A DNA stretch of 64,000 bases from Neurospora intermedia (lineage: Eukaryota; Ascomycota; Sordariomycetes; Sordariales; Sordariaceae), in NCBI GenBank assembly GCA_037102815.1, contig BTPP01000010.1, positions 806,001 through 870,000 on the forward strand, in the 5' to 3' direction. Of this stretch, positions 26,684 through 36,661 are shown piece after piece (positions within the stretch are counted from its first letter, which is position 1; every line of letters begins with the position of its first letter). Position numbers and translations under genes: made by a program. A model generated the notes under the pieces. The model saw only the letters and a list, made by a program, of their open reading frames with translations, had not been told where the DNA came from and ran no database searches.

Positions 26684-27360
26684 AATAATACACCTTTTTT
26701 ATCCTCTTATATTTCGCCCAAATATTAACCAAATTTCTTCTTTCTAAGTTCATTAGCTCTAAATTCTTAATTCGTCCAACTAAAGTATAAAAATAAGCGT
26801 TAGTCTCAAATATTTTAGGGTACAATTCAATATAGGGTAAAGAATAACCTCGTACTATATAATAGAGACCCCGATACTAAAAGAGGAGGCGTTATAGCCC
26901 GGATTTATAAAGAAATCTTTGAAGAAGAGCTTCCTAAACTAATAGAACCAAATATTATTTTTATATAAAATAATATTCCTATTCATACCTCGAAGTTATT
27001 AAAAGAATAGCTTCAGGAGATATACTTCACAGTATTATTATAGCCTCCTTATTTCCCTAATCTTAACCCTATCGAAAATCTATAATCTTTATTAAAGGAA
27101 AAGATAGTAACGAAATATCCGGATCTTTCAACTATACTAAAGAATACTCAGAGTCTAGCGAGCATCTCTAAAGCTGCCATTAATATATAGTTGGACTTTA
27201 AAATTAACAAAGTAAATAGGCTCATTAATTCAATACCAAGAAGAGTACAGGCTGTTATTAATACTAAGGAATGGTATACAAAGTATTAGAATTAGATTAT
27301 CTTTTTCCTTATCTTCTAAAGTACCAAATAACCACTTTTTGGCCATTTTTACTAAGAAAT
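26684..27360 (+). pseudogene. Tc1-type transposase, 3' part, and right end of the element
   Basis: From about 26,790 the plus strand reads as the C-terminal half of a Tc1-family transposase. It has a ...SQIF*GTIQY... block, an acidic ...RIYKEIFEEELPKLIEPN... helix, then NNIPIHTSK in place of DNAPIHTSK (codon 26,969-26,971 for the second catalytic Asp), PPYFPNLNPIEN with the catalytic Glu at 27,074-27,076, and an end at about 27,285 after KEWYTKY. The spacing between the second Asp and the Glu is 34 residues (DD34E), as in Tc1. W to stop and D to N changes are RIP. The sequence at about 27,320-27,355 is probably the right terminal repeat. The first catalytic Asp lies in the 5' fragment at 4,288-4,290. 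Confidence 0.78.
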
Positions 27361-28172
27361 GCGGCTGTGAAGTACTTGATAAGATTAATGGTCATAGTTG
27401 GGGTAAGGTGTAAAATTTGGACGGGGCGTTTTTTTTGGATACCCACTATACCACAGGGCATCTGCCCGTCCGGCATGAAATTTTGCCTGTAATGGGAGAG
27501 ACGCGGGGGACCTCCAAGCAAAGCAAAGCAACTGAGAGTCGTTAACAGTTACACTGCAAAGTCCATTGTAAATCTGTTAACGTTCTTTCACTCGGTAGTT
27601 TTGCCAGCTCGCAGCATTGCGACAACAACCCAAGGCCACTACAATCCAGTTCACACACCCACGGTAACAAATTCACTACACGAATACCTCCCTCGCAGTC
27701 ACAAAAACCAACAGACCATTATTATCTGACGCAATTCACAGAAACGCAATGGAAATAAAGTCGCTGATGCAATCACAACAACATTACCAAGCCGCCAATG
27801 TTATTACTAATCCATCCCGGCAATTGTGGAGATATCGCCAGCGGGACTACCGGTGGCGCAATCCGGGCCCCGCCTCTCCCGCCTTTCCCGCAGTCGTCCG
27901 AACCGTTACATATATAACTCCCCGCGTTGTACGACAGCATCTCCCGGACGCCGTCAAGATTCACACGGAGCAGCAGAAGCATTGAATAGACACACACACA
28001 CACACACTTACATATCTGCATCATCAATCTCACACAGCGGCAGTAGTCAATGCAAGCAGTCACTACTTCACTCATAAGGACCACCATTAAAACTCCGCGT
28101 ATTCCTGGGCACAACATATTCCGAAAACAACCCGCTCGCACCATCACCACAACCTCAACCCAAACCGCCAAG
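27361..28172 (+). promoter_or_regulatory. Boundary and upstream region of the oxygenase gene
   Basis: The first normal-composition sequence after the RIP block. A TATA-like ACATATATAACTCC at about 27,908-27,921 lies roughly 260 bp before the chosen ATG and is followed by a (CA)n microsatellite at about 27,990-28,008. I see no convincing gene here; several overlapping short open stretches are shadows. A run of eight T at about 27,431 has no obvious role. Confidence 0.4.
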
Positions 28173-29117
28173 ATGACAACCGGTACCTTCCGTTACGCCG
28201 ACCCAGCAACCATCAACCGCTCCACCACCCCCTTCGTCAAGTCCTGGTCCAAAGTAGACGTCGACTACTCGTCCTTCTCGCGCGTCTCTGTTTCCAAGCC
28301 CGTTCACGACCTCCGCTCTGCTGTTGAATCCTCCCCCTCAGATTTCGGCGTCGACGTCTCCGGCTTCGCGCTGTACACCCACCCCGCCAAGGAAACCGCC
28401 TTCACCGACGAGCGCGCCATCTGGTCGGGGTACTACGCCGAGGTGGAAGCCTTGCTGCGGGAGAAGTTGCCGGGGATCAAGCGCGTCGAGATCTTTGACC
28501 ACACCATTCGGAGGAACAACGGTTCGGCGGCGAGGAGGCCCGTGCAGCAGGTGCACGTCGATCAGACGCCTGCTGCTGCCGCCACGCGCGTCCGGAGACA
28601 TGTGTCTCCCCCCGAAGAGGCTGAGAAGCTGCTGAAGGGGAGGTACCAAATCATCAACGTCTGGCGGCCCATTTCGCACCCGGCGACCGACTTCCCGCTG
28701 GCATTTATTGATTGGCGCTCTACTTCGCCGGGCGATCTGGTTCCTGTTGATCTGCTCTACCCCAAGCGGTCTGAGCCTGAAGACGACGGCGAGGATCGCG
28801 GCAAGGAGGTAGCCCCTGCTGAGGAGACATACCCCAAAACGGAAGGGTATGAAGTCAAGGGCGAGACGTACGGCGTTGTTCCGACTGAGACACACAAGTT
28901 TTATTATGTCAAGGATATGAAGCCCGAGGAGGTGGTGCTCATCAAGTGCTTTGACAGTTGGGGCGAGGGACTGGAGGAGCCGTGGGGGAAGGGAAAGAAG
29001 GGAGTAGCGGGCTGGACGCCGCATACGGCTTTTGTGGATCCCGCGACGCCCGAGGGGACACCGGGGCGGGAGAGTATCGAGGTTAGGTGCTTGGTGTTTT
29101 ATGAGGATGAAGAGTAG
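28173..29117 (+). CDS. CmcJ/AsaB-like hydroxylase/desaturase family oxygenase
   Basis: Single-exon gene, 314 aa. The family (annotated as 7-alpha-cephem-methoxylase P8-related, GA4 desaturase or AsaB-like) contains predicted 2-oxoglutarate-type oxygenases, often acting in fungal secondary metabolism. Visible family features: DHTIRR at 109-114, a VHVDQTP motif with His128 and Asp130 as likely metal ligands, VWRPI then PLAFIDWRS at about 163-183, HKFYYVKDM at 241-249, and PHTAF with His284 followed by RESIEVRCLVFY at 299-310. I chose the ATG at 28,173 (GCCAAGATGAC, good context). An in-frame ATG at 28,050 would add 41 basic residues but has a poor context. It is the first gene beyond the RIP block and convergent with the next gene. 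No biosynthetic cluster partner lies beside it, so its substrate is unknown. Confidence 0.85.
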   Translation: MTTGTFRYADPATINRSTTPFVKSWSKVDVDYSSFSRVSVSKPVHDLRSAVESSPSDFGVDVSGFALYTHPAKETAFTDERAIWSGYYAEVEALLREKLPGIKRVEIFDHTIRRNNGSAARRPVQQVHVDQTPAAAATRVRRHVSPPEEAEKLLKGRYQIINVWRPISHPATDFPLAFIDWRSTSPGDLVPVDLLYPKRSEPEDDGEDRGKEVAPAEETYPKTEGYEVKGETYGVVPTETHKFYYVKDMKPEEVVLIKCFDSWGEGLEEPWGKGKKGVAGWTPHTAFVDPATPEGTPGRESIEVRCLVFYEDEE

Positions 29118-29308
29118 GAGGCTTGTGGGAATGGAGAATGATGGTGGTGTGCATGATATGCTGATGGGTGGTATGGGCGAGCGATGCATGATCGGGGACA
29201 TTCCGTTTATCGGCACCCTTTTTGTCGATTTTTGTTTTTGGGGGGTATCCGTAAATATGTACAAGATGGCAAAAGAAACAACAAAGAAAGAACTTGGTAT
29301 ATCACTTA

Positions 29309-32300
29309 TCACCATAAGCCGTCGCTTTCTGAATCGTCATCGTCGCGCTTCCTTTTGATCCCGTGCGGAGAGTGGTCATAGGTTGGATCATCGGTTGGGG
29401 TGATCAACTTGATCCCTTTTCTGTGTTCCCAAAGCCGCCTTATCCAAGATGTCTCCAAGCTGCGTCTCGTTCCGACAATACCACTCCCGCTCGACCAAGA
29501 ACAAAGTCCAACGGAAGGACTTTCAGCGAGTTCCACAACCTCCTCGGTAATGTATGCTCCCTCTGGAAGACTCTTGCGACGCCCCAGAAGCAAGTAAAGC
29601 TCCTGCAAATCCTCCTCGTCCTCCTCATAAAGTTGGTCCCATCGCCCCTTCAGTTTCATCCTGGCTCTGCGCTTCAGGTACTCTTCGAGTGTAAGGGACT
29701 TGAGAGCTTCGGCCTTATCGAGCTCCTTCGACTCTGAGTCTGTTTTGTTGTCGCGGTCCTGACCTGGTTCAGGGTTCCGCGGAGTCACTGTGTTCCCGGC
29801 AGGCGAAGCAGATGTGGGGGAACTTCCAGGCGAGACGATCCTGGCTAGCGTTGGACGTCTTGGTGTATACGCCTCTTCGATGGATGGATCCGCTGGATCA
29901 TATTCAGAGACCCATGCTGGATCTGGACCGGTACCCTCCGCAAAGGACCAGTCCACGAGATCTCTCGCTGTGAGCAAGCCGCTGTATGCTGGATCATACT
30001 GTAGGATGCTGTGGCGAATCTCTTCCAATTCTGCGCATGACTTCGCAGCCATCTTTCTTCGTTCAAGCCAGTCGTCGTTGGATGTAGAGCGCTTCTTTAC
30101 CACTAAAGTAGGAGGCTGCGTGGACGTATCAAGACTGGTGGAAACACGGGTGTCTTTCCACAGCCACTGGGCCAAGTCCCGTTCGAGAGCTGTCCATCTG
30201 AACCTCGCTGTCTCTTGGCTTGCATCCACCAAAAAGCGGTACCCTTCCATGGCAATATGGTCTCTGGGATCAACCGGTTGGGATGGCTTCCGTGCCAGAT
30301 CATGGGGACAGTTTAAGCGAGCTTGTACTGGCTTGACCAGTATCCGGTACCACTGCTTCAGCAATGCGGCGCATATTGGGTCTCCTAACCGCCCAATTCT
30401 GGCTGCATGTGTAAAGATATTACTAAGACAGGACACAAAGTCAGGGTGAAGACAGTCCCATTGCTTGATCGATCTGCTGAGACCAGCTATCCACGCTGGA
30501 TAGAGGCTGTAATCGACCGCCCTTGTGAGGTATAGGAGAAAGTCAATGATAGAGGTAGCGATGTCTTCAGACAGACAGCCAGATGCGTATTTGGATATGT
30601 GTCGGGTTGTGAGGAAGTGATCGAATTGAATGAACCTTTCGCAAAGTAGCCGTTTGTTTCGGGCGCCAATGTACGTGCCTATATATTTAATAAAACCCGC
30701 GATCCATGGCATTGGCTCCGTGGGCAGCTGCATTTGATTGACAACAGCCGTGATAAGTCTAGTTCAAAGTTAGCAACTATGCTTGAGCGCTATGAAGGGC
30801 ACTCGGCATACTCTTGAACAATAGCCGCTTTGCTGTCAAAGCGGAGCGCGGCCTTGGCTAGGGCTTCTCCATCCTTTAGTGAGCAAAGGGCACTTGTTCG
30901 CAAGTCGTCGGGAATGAGCAACGGTTTGAGCCATGACGACGCAAGTAGGTAGGGTAGGGAATGTTGACCACTGATTCGCTTTGGCAAGTTGAGCGCGAAC
31001 ATGACTCTATCATGCATGTTTTCGTAAGATAAGATGACCTGGGTTAAGCTATTCATTTTTGGCTACGCGTCAGCTACTTGAATACGTGGGGTGGATGCTG
31101 AACGATGGGACGAACCATTTGTTGAGATGCGGAGTCCAGAAATTCATCAGGCGCCTGCTCTTCACGAGGCGATGGAGCCAGGGGATGAAGGATTGATGGT
31201 CGGGGGCACTATCGAAAGCGCTTTGACGAGTGCAAGCCCGAAGAAAGAGCGAATGGTCGCATTGCTCGCCGGCCAACATGAGTATTCGAGACTTCACTAC
31301 GGGGGTCATCATAGCTTCAGCGTTTAGCGACCCCCACGAGGCAGTAGTCATAACTTGGTACAACATATCAACGACGAGATAGGCATTGTGGATTGTCAGG
31401 CTGGGCTTGGGAAATCCGGGATGGAGCTGAAGTGCTAATCCCAGAAAGTACTTTGCGATATTTTGGATTTGATGGTCCGGCCAGGGAGAAGGAGCGACGA
31501 CCGCGGAGGACAGTACGTACGGGGATTGCGCTTGAGGTATGAGGAGGACAGTCTGCCATATAACACTTTAGCACACGGTCAAACATTCAGCTAGTGTGGC
31601 AGACTCACATCTCTGTACCAGGTTTGCTGGGTCCATTTACGGTCAGGCTGTCCAAGGCCCGGCTGCACCGGGTATTCTGCATCAGGCTGGTTACGGAACA
31701 GTTCCTCGTGTATTAGACCATGAACCGTGTGTAATAGGGAAAACCTTGTTGCATGGTGGTCGTGAGCCCACGGCGGCAACACGACTTCCCCATCCAAGTC
31801 GTATACGGACATGATCTCAACGTCGAACAAGGCGCTAGTAATATCTCGGCAACGCAACTGTTCGAACAGGCCGGATTCTGGGTCGTGATCGGGCCAACGC
31901 AGAAAACTCTGGTAAGGTTTTGAGATGGTGGGACCAGACCACAAGGCCCTGACGCTGGCGAAGAACACGTCCCAGCCAGCAGCTCTTGCGCCGCGGCAGA
32001 CAATTTCCATCCGTCGCGCCGCATCGTGATCTAATTGTCGGAGGGACTTAAAGCATATCCCTTCGGTGCCTGGGAGGCCGAAAAGGATTGCCGAAGGCTC
32101 TGGATGCAAGTATTTTTCCGGCCACGACAGCAGTGACTCGCGGACCAAAGAGGCATCCGCTTTCTCGTAGGCGGTTCGGAAGACTCTAAAGAATGGCGAG
32201 CTCTGCGGTATCACCCTAGGCGGAGGTACAGGGATGTACAATGGAGGATAGTCGGTTTGTGTTGCCGTATCGACCATCACAGCTTTGACATTCGGACCTG

Positions 32301-32379
32301 GAATTGAGTCGTGGACTTGAGGAACGTCGGACTGCGAATCGCCGGCAGGGGCCGCTACAAACGGCGGCGGATGAGACAT
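29309..32379 (-). CDS. Unknown protein of about 970 aa, four exons
   Basis: Exons on the minus strand: 32,379-31,609; 31,552 to about 31,112; 31,062-30,803; 30,758-29,309. Intron 1 (GTGAGT, 56 nt) and intron 3 (44 nt, with a GCTAAC branch site before CTAG) are well supported by frame continuity. The donor of intron 2 is uncertain: 31,111 (GTCCCA) or 31,165 (GTGAAG) both keep the frame. The start is ATG 32,379 (GCAATGTC); the open frame further upstream is made of CTAC repeats and looks like leader. The N-terminal part is Pro-rich and followed by predicted helical regions. The last 200 residues are charged and low-complexity, ending in KRKRDDDDSESDG, which could be a nuclear localisation signal. 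I recognise no domain. No catalytic motif is visible and the function is unknown. Confidence 0.7.
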
Positions 32380-33460
32380 TGCAATGTGCAGGATGCCGCC
32401 GATCACATCAGGGCTAGGTAGATAGGTGGGTAGGTAGATAGGTAGAATTCGAGATGCAACTTTCAGAAACCCAGAAAAAGCCGTGGCTTCCACTTTCCAG
32501 GATATTGGAAGGAATGACTTATTGCAGTGTAAAAGCTAAGGACGAATCCAGGAAAACACGAAAGAGGCCATCAAGGTTCCCACCCATGGCGGGGTAAATT
32601 TTGGGTGTAGAGGGGCAGGGGCATACGCGACGCGTTCTATTTCCCGCACGAATCACCCTAGCGAGATAGGGGCTGATCTATGCGATTAAGCCGACTGCAG
32701 GTGACCAATCGTAGAATCCTCTGCGCACATCCCACTGCATGCAACTAACGAACCAATGTTTTGGGTACCTTTGCTTCTTTTGTTACACTGCAACTTCCTT
32801 TCTCGATCGAAAATCGTGTCTCAGTCTTCAAGCTTCACCCTTTCATCACTCTTCCAATGAATATGTCTACGTAGTAAGCACACCAAATGAATCTCGATCA
32901 CTGGGTCGATCACAATCCGAACCCCGGCCTCATCAATCCGGCACGGTGAGGCCAGGCAACGACCCGTACCGTTGTGCATGCCCGGAACTAGCGTGTAAAA
33001 AGTTCCATCGATTCCTCGATCCTCGCCGCCACGCGCTCCATTACCATCACAGACCCTCAGTCGTTAGCACTACTGCAGTGCCTGGAAGCGATGAGCGGTG
33101 ATCATGGACGCCCTACGGACTATGGAAAGGAGTGTGACAGTTTGAGGAATGGTCTGGGCTGAGAGCAGTGAAACGCCAATCTCTACCCGCTCCAGCCTAA
33201 CCCCTTCTGTCTAGATCCCCTCGCGCGTCGGTCCCGCAAGTCACAAACGGGGTGGGCCTTTGCTGACTTTGTCTGACCTTCATGACAAGAACAAACGTCC
33301 TAGCGGACGAGATAGGAGATTGCAAGCGAATGCCCTTTTAAAGACTGCGATATCACGCCGCCCTCATTCTGTGCAAGGCCGCACTCTGGCATTGAACTGC
33401 ACGTCTCCATCCATGGACGTCCATCATCAAAGCCCATCCAGCAATGTTTTGGTCGCGCGA
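32380..33460. other. Intergenic region between divergent genes
   Basis: About 1.1 kb without a supported gene. It begins with CTAC/TAGG tetranucleotide repeats (about 32,410-32,450) just upstream of the minus-strand gene. An open stretch at 32,739-33,101 contains a short CACPELACKKF...RRHALHYH pattern that faintly resembles a C2H2 finger, but I would not call a gene. The right part is the probable promoter and leader of the receptor-like gene. Confidence 0.4.
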
Positions 33461-34912
33461 ATGAGGAAGCCACATGGTGAAGGTGAAACGCTTGTCCCTC
33501 AACTTATTGTAACTGCTTGGCTTGTTCCCGTCTTCCCCGCCATATTTGTCTGCGCTAGATTTTACACGACCCGCCGCATCCTAAAATCCAAGCCAAAGGA
33601 AGATTGTAAGCAGAAAGAACCTGCCTCCCGGAATCAGGTATCTTGATCCTAGGGGAAATGCTGCAGCTTCGCTAACTCTGCATACAACACAGGGTACATT
33701 CTCGTTGCGTTGGTACGATACCAACCATATGAGCATACCTACCCATTAATAATACAGGCTGAACTAATGTTTTCCCCAGATATTTTCCCTCCTCTTCTCA
33801 GTATCAGTGACAATACGTATGTGTCCTCGTCTCTCCTGTACACCACCAAGGTTCAAGTTTGAGACAAGGGGCTAATCTCAGGGGTGTTCACCTAGAAACA
33901 CAATATGGGCTTGGTAGGCATTTCGATGACCTTCCAGATTTCAAAAATACCTACACCAAGTATCTTCTCGTATGTCATTCTCATATTCCATCTCCGAAAC
34001 AGTCCCCCGATACTCACCACGTCCTTTAGGTCAGCGCATTTGGAGTCACTGGCACGTATCCAATTGCCAACTTCTTCACCAAATTCTCAATTCTCTCATT
34101 CTACCTGCGCTTTACAACGAGCCGTTGCTTCACTTATACCGTCTATTTTACCATTGCTCTCGTCTTTGCCTTCAATTTTGTCGGAGCAACAGGCGTCCTT
34201 TATTGGTGCCAGCCGATCGATACCTTCTGGAAGCATTGGGAGGGAGGAAAATGCGTGGAAAGTGATACCTGGTATATATCGCTCCTGGGAATCAATGTTG
34301 TGACCGACATCATTATCTTGTTGCTGCCCATATTTATCATCAGGCCCCTGAGAGTGGCGTTCGCTCAAAAGGTTGCCATCGGCGCTATCTTGGGGACAGG
34401 CGGCTTGTAAGTTCTCGCAGCTCACACTTTCGAACAAGGCTCTAGCTGACACGAAGGCATTCCAGTGTGCTGGGAGTCAGCCTTTTTCGCTTCATCTTGA
34501 CCATCCTGGATAGGGAAGATGAAGATCGCACTTGGCGCCTGGCATTCAACTATATCTGGGGGCAAGTAGTCTTTTCAAACTCCCGTGGCGACACTCGTTT
34601 AGTCAAGCTAACCAGAGTCACACTCTTGACCGTAACAGCATAGTAGAAATGAACGTCGCCATTATATGCGCTTGCATGCCCTGTCTAAGGCCATTGCTCG
34701 TACGCGTCTTTCCTCGAGCTCGCTGGCTGAGAGCAGCCCCGCAACTGAGAGACTTGGAAACTATATCAGACGCCAGCATGACGGACCGAGACAACTCAAT
34801 CGATGTAGCGCAAAGGCGGATCGACTGGACAGCATTGCGGGCAAGCCACGCTGTAGAGAGTGATGCAGAAGTAGCACCAACGGACCTGACGTCCAATCGA
34901 AGATGTAGTTAA
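33461..34912 (+). CDS. SAT4/PTH11-like seven-helix membrane protein (fungal rhodopsin-like domain)
   Basis: Seven exons by frame continuity: 33,461-33,605; 33,693-33,712; 33,780-33,820; 33,882-33,969; 34,030-34,406; 34,466-34,561; 34,639-34,912; 346 aa. The family comprises plasma-membrane proteins with seven helices, some of them PTH11-class receptors for surface cues. Visible: TM1 LIVTAWLVPVFPAIFVCARF; KEDWYILVAL with TM2; GVHLETQYGLGRH; AFGVTGTYPIANFFTKFSI and YLRF; the GATGVLYWCQPIDTFW loop; GKCV with a probable disulfide Cys; INVVTDIIILLLP; VEMNVAIICACMPCLRPL before a polar cytoplasmic tail. An upstream in-frame ATG at 33,413 would add 16 residues. The last intron uses a GC donor (GCAAGT) to keep the frame. 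No CFEM domain is seen. Neighbours do not indicate a ligand. Confidence 0.82.
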
Positions 34913-35096
34913 TCCAGAAAGAGAAAGGCCAGGGGACCGAAATCAGGACAAGCACCAGGCGACAGCTCCAGCAACAACATCTAGAAGCACAAGCCAGACA
35001 ACGTCCTCAGAATTCTACATACCACCCTTTGATACCAGTCAAACACCAAAAGCAGCGGGAAGTACATGACCCGTCACGAACCGCTTACTGGCCCAT

Positions 35097-36661
35097 TCAC
35101 TCAACCCTCTTTGCATTCAAAGCCATCGCAACCGGATCATCATCATCCTCCGTCTCCTTCCACTCCTGCATCGTCATCCTCTTCACCTTCTTCTTCCCAG
35201 TCCTCTCCCTCTCCGCTTCCGCCTTGGCGATTTCCAACTCCTGGAACACGTTCGGATCCCTCTGCACCATCACTTGCGGCGGGATCCACATCCGCTTCTT
35301 CTCCTCGGGCTCCTGATTCCAGATCCGGCCAAAGTCCGCAATTTCCTCCTGCTCTTCTTGCTCCTCCTGCTGCTTCCTTTGCAATTCGTCGCTTCCTCGC
35401 AGCAAGGATTCATCCAGAATCTGCCCTGGCCGCCCCCGTCTTAGATTGGATTTCAGTTCGTCGTTGAAGAACTGCTCGCTGGTGTAAAAGGCTGTAGGCA
35501 GACTGTGGATGTTGTTGGGTCCTATACCGAGATAGTAATATGCTTCTGTTTGATAGCTGATGGGCGGTGTGCTGGTGCGGTCTACGATGCCCATGCCTTC
35601 GAGGCGGCGAAGGACGCGTTCGACGTCTTCGTGGTCGGAGAAGTCGACCGTCTGGACGGCGATTAGCCGGTGGTTCGGGTAGTCTATGAGTGAAGATGTG
35701 GCGATTCGGGCGGAGGTGCCGAGGATGTTGAGGTCGGTTGCTTGGGCTATTTCCGACCAGACTTTGGTCGCTTCAGATGTTGGGACTGAAATCATCCACT
35801 GGGAGAACAAGTTAGCTTGACAGCCAGTCGGCATTCAAGTAAAACCAAGGATCTGTTTGTACGTACCTCCCCTCTTACCAACCTGAATTGCCTCGCCTTC
35901 CTCCCAATAAACTCTCTCAGTTCCTCCCGATACCTCTCCTCACTCATCCTCCCAATCCTCCTCTTATACGCCACCTGCTCAAAAAACGTCATGTACGCAT
36001 TCCTCAGATTCGCAATCCAAAGCCCAAACCGATGCGGCTCATGCGCCTTCCCATGGTCCAAATACCCCTTTACATAGTACGCCTCCCGATTGGGGTTCTC
36101 AACTACATACCACCGCGGCACAAACCGGTCATTCTTCCCGCCCATCTTTGGCCCCGGGACCGGCGGCAGTCTGTCCAGAAAATCCGCGACTGGCTCCCCA
36201 GGTTGCCGCACACCCGCCGGCGGCTCGGACCGCTGACTGAGCGAGTCCCACCGCCAGGGCGTGCGGTTGTAGGGTTCGCGCAGGTGGAGGACTTCTTGGG
36301 CCCATTCGTGTTTGGCGCGGGTGCGGTCTTGGATGGTCATTTGTGTTCTGGAAGAGGGCGAGGTACGTTGGAGGCAATAGGCAAACCATTCGTCTATTCG
36401 CGGCTTGGCGAGGCTTTGGAAGGGCGCGCCGTAGACTTTGCGCAGGATGCGCGAGTACTTGGGGTCGCGGTAGATGGCGTCCAGGTGTGAGGCGGTGGTT
36501 GGCTCGTCATAGTAGGATCTGATTTGAGGCCGAGGCAGGTGATTTATTCGGTTTGAGATTTGTAGGGGCACAATTGCTCGGAAAGGGAGCTGTGGCCTTG
36601 AGGGCCATTGGGCCATGACGTGTCGTTGTACGAGCATGCCGCCAGTCTTTGACGCCATCAT
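35097..36661 (-). CDS. Mitochondrial-looking protein with C-terminal Bles03/DUF1917-like region
   Basis: Two exons on the minus strand: 36,661-35,867 and 35,798-35,097, giving 498 aa. The 68-nt intron has GTACGT, an AGCTAAC branch site and CCCAG. The N-terminus is basic, lacks acidic residues for about 45 positions and reaches an RSYYDE motif, as in mitochondrial presequences. Residues about 60-265 are rich in Trp and Arg (DRFVPRWYVVENP, FGLWIANLRNAYMTFF) and I do not recognise them. From residue 266, WMISVPTSEATKVWSEIAQAT and HEDVERVLRRLEGMGI..PISYQTEAYYYLG resemble the Bles03/DUF1917 (UPF0696) fold, which is structurally related to eIF4E. The C-terminus is a Gln/Glu coiled coil followed by a Lys-rich helix. 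Role unknown; a mitochondrial translation or assembly factor is only a guess. Confidence 0.75.

Larger units (their letters stand above)
1..27300. repeat. RIP-mutated, AT-rich transposon nest
   Basis: About 27 kb with very high A+T, almost no CA or TG dinucleotides, abundant TA, and no credible intact gene. Where transposon reading frames can be followed, Trp codons appear as TAG, Gln codons as TAA/TAG, and Asp or Ala codons as Asn or Thr. This is the signature of C-to-T change at CpA on both strands, that is, repeat-induced point mutation. CG dinucleotides survive, so it is not simple CpG deamination. The block ends fairly sharply near 27,300, where ordinary genic sequence begins. It is probably constitutive heterochromatin; a centromeric or subtelomeric position cannot be told from the sequence. 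Individual elements are listed separately. Confidence 0.93.

Noticed and set aside
27271-27521. Short overlapping open stretches on both strands at the boundary.
   Set aside because: They overlap the last codons and terminal repeat of the Tc1 remnant and have no support.
28338-29315. 325-codon minus-strand open stretch.
   Set aside because: Shadow of the oxygenase gene; the plus strand carries the family motifs.
32739-33101. Stretch with a C2H2-like CACPELACKKF...RRHALHYH pattern.
   Set aside because: Spacing does not fit a proper zinc finger, no flanking exon joins it, and it lies in a promoter region.
33817-33881. Apparent frameshift in the receptor-like gene if the donor GTATGT at 33,817 is used.
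   Set aside because: Using the GT four bases later (33,821) keeps the frame and gives VTIRMGVHLETQYG, so no frameshift is needed.
35888-36490. 200-codon plus-strand open stretch.
   Set aside because: Antisense shadow of the mitochondrial-looking gene on the minus strand.
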